A stretch of 64,000 nt of DNA, taken from NCBI GenBank assembly GCA_964020085.1, contig OZ026603.1, forward strand, positions 29,806,242-29,870,241. The letters are read 5' to 3'. Below, one piece after another: positions 47,056 through 57,000 of the stretch (position 1 is the first letter of the stretch; the number at the start of each line of letters is the position of its first letter). The translations under genes and the position numbers were made by a program. The DNA comes from Micromussa lordhowensis (Eukaryota > Cnidaria > Anthozoa > Scleractinia > Lobophylliidae). Under the pieces are notes generated by a model. That model did no database searches and had not been told where the DNA came from. It was given only the letters and a program-made list of their open reading frames with translations.

Positions 47056-47065
47056 AATAAATAAA
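47056..47065 (+). terminator. Overlapping AATAAA polyadenylation signals of the glycosyltransferase
   Basis: AATAAATAAA lies 31 bp after the stop codon and gives two overlapping canonical hexamers. Confidence 0.6.
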
Positions 47066-47964
47066 CGGTATATTATAACAAATATGACAATTACAGTCCG
47101 GTTTCATACTGTCCAGGTTTTAAAGTTAAGTAAAATAACCTTAAACTGAGAAAGTCACAAACACCAGCTATGCTATGTATCAGATATACTAGTTTCAAGT
47201 GCATGCTTTTCCTTTACTTTTTATCTTGGAGATTTCACTCCCAGTCACGTGGACCGGGGGTGGCGGGAGGAAAGGAATGGGGGCTGCGGTGGGGGATGGG
47301 GGGGGAACAGCGACCACGCTTTACTCCACTTTATATGACTAGGAGTTTTGATACTCCCCCTGGATGGGACATAAAGGTTATCTCCCCCCCCCCCGGGCAA
47401 TCAGCATTTTCTGATAATACCTATCAACAATTCGCCAAACACGGCCTAATAAGGCAATGCCAAGGATTGTCTTGAAGAATTGAACTTTTAATATTCAACA
47501 ATCTTCTTGTGAACATTTTTCAACTACATAAATATATTCCGACAGCTTCAACGATATAGCAATAAATTTACTAATGGTTGAAGAGATATGTTATCTCGAC
47601 AACTATGCTTGAAACGTGGCAGATGACAGTTTTTACTTTTAAAGTTTTCTGCTTAATTGTTCGTTTTGTCTGTAGTTATTTAAAATATCTTTGACGTAAG
47701 GAGACAACACATAAGCTATGGAGACCATGTTAGTATAGGAGACTCCAGTTTCATAAGTTTAATATGCTTTCTCTTAATAAATCTGTTTTTCTTTCTGTTT
47801 GCAAATAAGCCGAGTTAAGTTTGTTTACTTTAGTTTTGTCGTTCAACTCAAGCAAACGCAACTTAGACAAACAGAACGACACCCGTCACGTGCAGTTTGC
47901 TTCCAAATATGGACTTAAATACAGCCAATCAAAGGACAGACATAAAAGCACGTGATCCGTCCAA
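47066..47964. other. Convergent intergenic DNA between the glycosyltransferase and ST7
   Basis: The two genes end tail to tail here. It holds a very G-rich tract (47255-47306) and a C-run (about 47384-47394). An ATTAAA on the minus strand (47758-47763) is a possible polyadenylation signal for ST7. Confidence 0.4.
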
Positions 47965-47975
47965 TCAGATGCGTG

Positions 47976-48059
47976 TTAACTGGTGCCAGATGTGAGCAGA
48001 AAGAAATCCTCAAGCTTTTGAATGATAAGGTTTAACGGTGTGGAAATCCAGCTCAAACA
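47976..48059 (-). CDS. ST7: ST7 exon 13 (last), with an apparent frameshift near the end
   Basis: Acceptor TTTTACAG before 48059. Read in phase 0 it gives [19 protein letters not shown], which follows the vertebrate ending (LS-PLN--EK-E), then LLTSGTS and TAA at 47976-47978. In another frame the DNA at about 47968-47991 spells IWHQLTRI followed by TGA at 47965-47967, the conserved vertebrate ST7 C terminus. One base therefore appears to be missing close to 48001-48006 (GAT-TTC-TTT region). It may be an assembly error, an allele, or a real altered tail. Confidence 0.75.
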   Translation of the reverse strand, partial: CLSWISTPLNLIIQKLEDFFLLTSGTS

Positions 48060-51000
48060 CTGTAAAATTCAACAAAAGCGAAAATTACGACACAGCACAA
48101 AATTCATCACGTTAGCGATGTCTAAGAAAAATCCAGAAAAATATACGCATTCTAAGGCACTGTCCACACTACGCCAGAGGAATTTGAAAAGGAACGTTTC
48201 ACTCTGAAAACGCATCAAAGGTTTTTCGTCCACAACTACTCCGAAGAACGGTTATTTTGGATTCGTGCTTGAGAAAAACTCCGTTAGGGAGATCACAAGA
48301 TTTATTGTGACGCCATCGTTTTCGAAAGGCTCCGACGGTGTTCAATATGTTATCCATTCACACGAAAATGAAAAGCCGGCGTTTTTGAATTCCTCCGGTT
48401 TAAACAGCGTTTTCGAAAAGCTCCGTTTTCGTGACGGATTAGTGTGGACGATAGGCCTAACCGTAGAAATAAAGCTGCGTTTTCAAATTTCTCCAAAATA
48501 GTGTGGATGCCGCTTAAAATGCAAAACCTCGTTGGCCTCAGTGTCAGCAATATGGGGATGTATTCCCTGGTCACCATACACGAAATTAAGTAAAAGACTC
48601 AAACAAATTACACAAAGGTAACAGAAAGGTGCGCTTGCGCAGACTTGGCTACTTACAGTTTTGGCCGCGTTAGCCATGGGTTCAGGGAACTGGTGCGTAA
48701 GAAGGGCCAGCATTGCAGTGAAGGAGCACAGGGCGGCGGTAAAGAGAATGAAGAAAGGAAGCTCTTTTTTGGGGTAAATGGAGAGTTCATGATGACCTGT
48801 AAAGTTCCAAAAGAAAAATGCGACATTCTTCAACTTAGGATTGTCCTAGCATTTGAGCACAAGCACTTGCCACGGTTGGATATTAAAGCAATCGCCTCAC
48901 CGATGCTATCAGTTTGATTTTATTTTTAATTTTTTTTGGAAACGGAAATAACGTATCCTCATATACCACAGAAACATTTAAAGAAACAATTTTAACTCAC
49001 ATTATTTGACCATGACTTCCGTGACTTCATGGCTCAGTTGTGAAAGCAATCTCTTAGCTAAACCCCTTCTTTGCACGATTCTTTTCTTGAAATTGTTCAT
49101 TCATTGCAAATTACGAACGTTGTTTCTTCACTTCGGAGCACAGAAAATTTCATTCACTTTCCTAACCTCATATCTTAAAGCCTTGTACAGAGGCAGCAAT
49201 ATCTCTGATGCATAATACAGCGGCTACCGACCTGGTAACTTTACATATAGCAATTCTTATGTATAATTAGAAAATAACCCAAAGCAAATACGCTCGCTGA
49301 TTGGTTTAAAACCGTGTTTCCATAACTCGATAGAAACACAGAACTAGCACGAGCTGTTGACGTAATGATGGCGCGAACAAAGAGAAATTACATCTTGATG
49401 ATCGAAGTAAACAAGTTGTTTTTCTTTTTCTTCGTCGTGGTATTTTCTAAGAGAAATAGAAAACATGTTCTCCGTGTTCCTATCGAGTTATAGAAACACG
49501 AGTGAAAGTTTGGGAGAACTCGAAAAAAATTTTTCTCGTTCTCCCAAACTTTCGCTCGTGTTTCTATAACTCGATAGAAACGCGGGGAGTCTTTTCAAAT
49601 GCAAATGCATTAATCTCTTTTTAATGATACCCCCTATTACAAGCTAGTTCCAGTCCAATACCGAGAATATGGCCAATAGCTGTTATCGGAGTTGAGCCCG
49701 CTGTCAAATATTGCTTTGTTTAGAGCGGCACACAAACGAGGCTAAAGGGTCAATACAATGCAGTATTGACCATTTTGCCTCGTTTGCAAGTCAAACCGCT
49801 GATAACTGCGATAAGAGCTATTGTTCTTACCTGGCAGAAGTTCTCTGTCAGCGTTCTCAGTGCATGCTGGGTAAGGATGAAACAAATGTCCCTTCTCTAG
49901 GGGGTAGGGGACGAGACGAAATGCTGTAAAAAGACACAGAATATGCGTTAAGCTCTTGTTCCATTTTGCCTCAGAGTTATCCCTTTGGTATCTTCAAAAC
50001 TTACGGCCACCTCGTTACTGCGCCTTTCAATAACATGCGGACTCTAAAATTCAAAGCTCAACCGACAAATGCGTTTTGCGCTACCGTTTAAGTTTAAGCT
50101 CCTTAATGTCGGTATCAAATGAAGAAAGAGAAAACAAACCTGAGAAAAGAAACATGACAAAACAAAAAAAGGAAAGAAAAAGTTCATACTTCCTTCCCAT
50201 GTGCAGTGCAGTAAGTTAAGAGCACCTTCCACTCTCTTCCAATGAGGTAAATGAAAGAAAGCGTAAGCTATCGCCTCGCTGTCTCCTCGTTTTAAAATAT
50301 GTTCTGGAGGTAGAATCAGACTCTTCTGCTCCAGAAGATACTGGAAGAAAAAAAGATATCTTAACACTTGCAAAAAAACACTACCAGTAGTTGAAGACTG
50401 GATAAGCCAGCGTCCACGCTTCGCAGGAGGAATTTACAAAACGGAGGTTTCCCTCTGAAAACGCATCAAATGTTTCCGTCCACATTACGCCGAAGAACTT
50501 TGAAAACGCAACAATCACCGGTCAGTTTGGATTTGCGTTTGAGGAAACTTCGGATAGGGAAATCACATCGTTATCACGATGTCATCGATCGTTTTCGAAA
50601 AGCTTCGTTTTCAAAATGTTCTCCGTCCACACAAAAACGAAACGCCGGCATTTTCAAATTCCTCCGGTTTAAACAGCGTTTTCGAAAAGCTCCGTTTTCG
50701 TGACGGATTAGTGTGGACGGTAGGCCTAACCGTAGAAATAAAGCTGAGTTTTCAAACTTCTCCGGCGGGGTCTAAGCTTTTGATTACTTTGACATTCAAG
50801 AGACTTTCCAAACTTATCAGCAAATCAAGGCGAGAAAACTGCTTACGCTACTTTTTGAAATCTTTTTGTTGGTTTTCTTGTGCAGAGGAGGGCGAAGATA
50901 TGTTCAAAGATTTATCGCGCACGTGCACAGCCATTGTTCCGCTCATTAAAATTTTTGTTTGGTGGCGTTCTCGTTGCGTTGTCCGTCGTGGTTTTGCCTA

Positions 51001-54000
51001 GAACGTAGCAGAAGGGTAAGCGATCATAAAATTAATGGCTTTTAAAAGTTCTTACTTTAGGAACATGAGGATTAAACTCCACTGCTCTGTGTATGGCTTC
51101 CACAGCCGCCATTTCAGTTGAACTTAGTCCTCTTTTTGCTGCGATCTCAGGAGAGAATCTGCAGAAAACAAAGTACTTCAACATTGAAGTTCAACAGTCC
51201 TTGACGTTATATAAGGCAGTTTTGGGCACCTGGCCTTCAAACTCGTATGTTCCTCAGCAAGGTTTACTTGTGAGATGCCATCAATTTCTTTGACATTTTC
51301 TCAACACTCTCTGAACATTAAAAAACACTTTTCAGCTACTGAATGATGCAGTTACAGCTGTACAGTTAGTGCTTACTTGTCGCAGACTGCTCTAGCTTTG
51401 AGAAGAGCGGCAGAGTAGCATATAGTAGCTGACTTTGGAAGACTTATATCTGAGGAGGGAAAGACACGATTAATCTTTTCAGTCAATGCATTATACAATG
51501 GAACTGGTAAAAGCAAAGTTATATATCCTTGAGTTCTATCCTTACCATCATATTTGGCTAGAACTTGCTGTTACAGGAAAGCATAAAGAAAAAAATCAAA
51601 TCAGTCAATTTAAACGTTATAGTATCTGATAAACAAATAAAATTAATGGAATTATCCCTGAACCCATTTTTCCTTTTTTATTGACTTGGAAATAACATAA
51701 TATAACATAATGATGGTGTGCTCATGAATAGTCCCATCTAAATGTGCTGTGCTTCAAGTAATATTCTGCTACTGCGAAATTGTAACCAAATTATCGGGTG
51801 AAAAATGGCAGATCGCTTCCCCGAGCTCTCAGAGAGTGATTTAAATATGAAAACAAACTTGGTGATCGAATGATAAAACGATTATTAAAATCGCTTATCG
51901 CAAAATATCGTGATTTGTCAGTGTCTCGCAGATCAATTATTTGCCTCAACCATCAGCTTCGGCAAATAACAGATGCATTATTTGCCAAAGCTGAAGATCT
52001 GCTCGCCACTGACAAATGATAATCACAATATTTTGCTCAATCTCGTCCAGTAATTGTACTTAATTAATAAATCTTAAAAACTAACAGCTTGTTAAAAAAT
52101 ACCTGCACTTCTGAGTAAGCTTGAATTTCAAGTAAAGCCTCGAGAAGATTCTCATGGATGTTTAGAACACTCATGAGAGGAAATTCTTTCATAAGCTGAG
52201 AACAAAAACAACATGCTCATAAATAAGACTGGTACCGAGTATTGGAGTAGTGGCTACCAAGCTAGGCGCGGTAGCCAAGTGTGTCTTTGTAGAATTGTTG
52301 CACGGTTGTCGAGGCGGTTGGTCGGAAATAAAGTCGTTTCATCGTTTAGAGGTTTCGTCCCTCGTTCTTTACACTGGTGGCAGCGATGGGATCGCATCGA
52401 GTAGTCCTTCCGGAATCGAAATTTTCCGGTGAAGAAGATGTGCGAGAATTTCTTCGGGACTTTAAAATGTACGTAGCGGTGAACGAGTGGTCGGACGAAA
52501 AAGCAGGCCAGTACTTGGCTGTGTTTTTGAAGGACGACGCGAAAGCTTTCTTCCACCAACAGTCGGAGACAGTGAAGAAAAGTTTCAGCGAGTTATCAGA
52601 GGCTCTGAAGCAGAGATACGAAGGAGGTCTGGCTTTGTTGAAGTACAAGAGAGACTTTAATTCACGAAGCCGTAAGGATGGTGAGCCATTGCATTCGTAT
52701 CTGGCAGATCTCCGAATGGCTTATGACAGAGCCTACGCTCCTCCTGTAGTCGATGAATTACCAGATAGTCCCAGTGCTGCACAGAAGAAGAAAAACAACG
52801 AACAAATCGGCGCTCTTACTTTTTACGAGTCTAGGAAAGCTGAGGATGTGTTATGCCAGTTTGTTAATGGGCTCAAGAAGGATCTCAGGGAATTATTGAT
52901 TAGACAGGATGATCTCCTAAAGACTCCAGTTGAGACTGTTGTCAAGAGAATTGCTACATTGGAGGAGGAGAGTGGTGGTATGCTTAAGGTGGCCTCTGTT
53001 AGTGAACCAAGTGGGAAAGTCAATCCAACTGGTGCAGAAAAACAGGTCAGTGAAATTGAAGAAATGGTAAATAAGACAGTGGAACTAAAGCTAGAAGAGT
53101 TCAGAAGCTCCCAAGGCCCCTTGTCTGCAGCCGTACGTAGGGGAGGAAGACGGACAGGTAGGCAAAGACCTGGTCCGAAGCCGACTGATGTTTGCAGAGC
53201 TTGTAATGGTCGTGGCCACTGGGCTCGCAGTTGCCCGACTTTAAACGGGAGCGGGGCTGGCCAAGGACCCCGACACCAGCCTTGAACTCATGTAATGGGG
53301 TCAACTACCCATACCTCCCTCAGAAGGAGCCCATTATCAACACTGTACACAGAGGTAAAGCTGTAAGTAGGAAGAGTTATTACGTTGAGGGGACTGTGAA
53401 TAAAGAGAAAGCGATCTTCCTGGTTGATACTGGTGCAGAGGTGAGCCTGATATCTTCAAATACCCCTAGTCAATCATTGTAAATGCAGTAGTGTTTGGGT
53501 CGAAAATTACTCTCCAGTAGTTGCCAGATGCACAGTGGAACTGCCTGCAAGAAATCAGGTCCTGATTCCTATGCGAACTAAGGATGGAGACTGTAGAGTT
53601 GGTTTGTTTGAGTCTACGAGAACCCCAGGTGGGGTGTTGATGACTAAAACTGTGGTGGATAGTGACAAGAGTGGAGGGTTTTGGGTGAAAGCCGTAAACC
53701 TATCTGATGAAACTGTGATGCTGTTTAAGAACCAGAAAGTTGGGATTATTACTGACATTGTTGACTGTTCTGACCCGTTGAACCTGTCTCCAGAAGAGGA
53801 TGGTCCTACTGTGTCTTACATCACTAAGGATACATCTGAAGGGCATGTGAAGGAACTTGGCATTGATTTGTCTGACAGTGACCTGAGTGGCATTCAAAGA
53901 GGACAGCTGGAAGATTTACTTCTCTCTTATGCTGATGTCTTTTCGAGGGGTAAGCGTGACATTGGCAAATATACAGCTGGAGTTCAGCACCATATTCCCC

Positions 54001-57000
54001 TGAAAGCAGGGACAACTCCAGTCAAACAACAGCTTCGCAGAGTTCCATTTGCCTATCAAGAGGGTGTGAAGTCGGACTTGAAAGAGATGCTGGAAGATGG
54101 AGTTATCGAAAGGTCCGCCTCTGAGTGGGCTAGTCCTCTGGTCATTGTTAGGAAACCTTCTGGGGACCTGAGAATATGTGTGGACTACAGGAAATTAAAT
54201 GAAGCAACAAAAGTAGCCAGTTACCCTCTTCCAAACATGACTGAAACTTTGGACCGTTTAGCTGATGCAAAGTTTTTCACTACCATCGACATGGTCTCAG
54301 GCTACCATCAGATTGAGGTGGCTCCTGAGGACCGGCACAAGACTGCCTTTGTGTCTCCATTTGGTTTGTTTCAGTATTGTCGATTGCCTTTTGGGCTTGC
54401 GGGGGCCCCGGGAACGTTCCAGGCAGTGGTTGAGGACATGCTGCAACTCTTGGATGCCGAGGATGTTATGGCTTACCTGGATGATGTGATTTGTTTCCAC
54501 TCTGGCTTTGAGGAGCATTTAAAAGGCATTGGGAGATTATTACAAACGATCAGGAAAGCTGGTTTCAAGTTATCAGGCAAGAAATGTCAGTTTGCCTCAA
54601 GGTCAGTCAAGTTCCTTGGTCATGTCATTGACAAGGATGGTATAAGACCACAACCAGAGAAGCTGGACATAATCCGAGAGTGGAAAGTCCCTAAAGATGA
54701 AGCTGATCTTCGCCGTTTTCTGGGTGTTTGTACATTCTGGAGAAGATTCGTAAAAGATTTTGCCCATATTGCAGTCCCACTTCATGATCTCCTTAACAAA
54801 TCAGAATTTGTGTGGACACCTCAATGTGACAGCGCTTTCAAACAACTGAAGGAAATTCTGTGCTCTTCAGTGACTCTGAAACTCCCGGATAGACTGGGAC
54901 GCTTCATTGTGTCTTGTGATGCCTCTGATAAAGCAGTGGGTTTCGTTCTAGAGCAGTCTGATGCTTGTGGGAGTAGAAGACCAGTGGCTTTTGGTGGACG
55001 GAAACTCAACAAGTCTGAATGCAATTATTCGACTACGGAAAAGGAGTGCCTTGCGGTGATTGAGGCCTTGAAAGCCTATCGTCCATATTTGCTGGGACGC
55101 GAGTTTGACTTGTTCACGGATCACGAATCTCTTAAGTGGCTTCTGACCCGAACCAAGGAGCACAGTGGTCGATTGTGGAGATGGGTCGATAAGTTCAGAG
55201 AGTTCCAGTGCAAAGTTCACCACATCGCGGGAAATAAGAATACAGTTGCTGACGCCTTAAGTAGAGTCCAACGAGTGAAGGCTGTTGCACAGGAAGCATG
55301 GTCCCTTAACTTTGTCAGACAACAACAGGACAGTTGCCCAACACTTTCCCAAATCAAGTCTTTGCTGATGTCTAAAGCTTCCCCTCCGAAAAGCGTGGAC
55401 AACTTGGACATCAGGGTTTTTGTTAAGGAGTGGCCCAACCTGAGTGTGGGGAAGGACGGTATCCTTAGGCGTAGTAGCGTTGAGAACTCTGGCTCAGGAC
55501 AGATAATTGTTCCCCGCAGTCTTACCTCGAGAGTTCTTCAGATGTTGCACGACGACCTGGGCCATTTTGGTACTGCCAAGACTTCTTCTAGGGTCAAGGA
55601 GAGGTTTTTCTGGCCGCATATGACTCTGGACATAGAGGAATGGTGCCAGAACTGCTTGCCGTGCCAGAGGAGGAAAAACCCAGTTCCTACAAGAAGAGCT
55701 CCGCTGCAAACAATCATCAGTAGTCGCCCTGGGGAATTGGTAACGATGGATATTGTGGAATACCCATTGAGCTCTCGGGGTTACCGGTACTGTTTAGTTG
55801 TGGTCGACCATTTCACCAAGTGGCTAGAATTGTTCCCACTTAGGGATCAGAAGTCTGAGACCATCGCTAGGAAAGTGTTCGACTGTTGGATTCCCCAACA
55901 TGGCGCTCCAGAACAGATTCATCATGATCAGGGAAAGAACTTGACAGCTGATATGATCAAGGAAATATGTTCTTTTTTTGAGATTTGGAACACGCAAACA
56001 ACACCATTTCACCCCCAGTCAGATGGGGCTTCTGAACGAAGCATTCGTACAGTGAACAGTATGCTTGCGAAGATTGTTACGGAGGATCAAAGGAACTGGG
56101 ATTTGTACATCCCATCCACATGTCTGGCCTACAACACCTCTGTTCACAGTAGCACTGGTTTTACTCCCAGTTTCTTACGGTTTGGTAGGGAGCTCCGTTT
56201 GCCTAGTGATTTGCTTCAGCCAGACTCCCGCCTTCCCTTACAGGAGTTTCATTCTGATTATGCTACCGAGCTCAAGTCAAGGTTGATGCAGGCTTTCCAG
56301 ACTGCTAGTGAAACTCTGAAGGTGTCGAATCGTACTCAGAAGGCTTACTATGACCGCTGGGCGAGAGCCAACGCTTATCAAGTAGGGGACCGAGTTCTCT
56401 GGTTAGACAAGAAATCCCGAAGGGGTAGATGTATGAAACTGAATAGACCTTGGACTGGCCCTTGGATAGTCATCAAGCGTCTAAGTGAAGTGGTTTACAG
56501 GATCAAGTACTGTGGGCCTACTGGGAGTTACTCCAGGGTCAAAAGGAGGGTGGTGCATTTTAATCAGTTGAAACCCTTCGTCGGAGCCAGCGACAAGGGT
56601 CAAGGCGGGGCTGCCATTGAGACAGGACCTACCGAGGCCTTGCGTCCTTCTTCAACTCAAGCGAGCAGTGATGCAGGGTTGATTGTGTTGGAAGATGATA
56701 TTTTCCCGGAAGGTGTCGTGGATCCGGTGCCTGTTCAACACCCTTCCCAAGCAGAGGAACCGGTTAGAAGATCTCAACGAGAGAGGCGTCCACCCCTCTG
56801 GACGCGGGACTATCAAATGGACACTTAAAGGGCTATTTGAAATTCTCATGAAGAACTGTACTTGACTTTCTTTTGTTTTTTTAGTTTTAGATTTCTTTGT
56901 CCTCTCTTAGAAGGGGATAGTGTAAGACTGGTACCGAGTATTGGAGTAGTGGCTACCAAGCTAGGCGCGGTAGCCAAGTGTGTCTTTGTAGAATTGTTGC

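Noticed and set aside
48483..48656. Continuation of ST7 exon 12 as read-through to the end of the open frame
   Set aside because: A strong GTAAGT donor follows AAAACT, and exon 13 continues the homology, so the extra frame is intron and MITE sequence.
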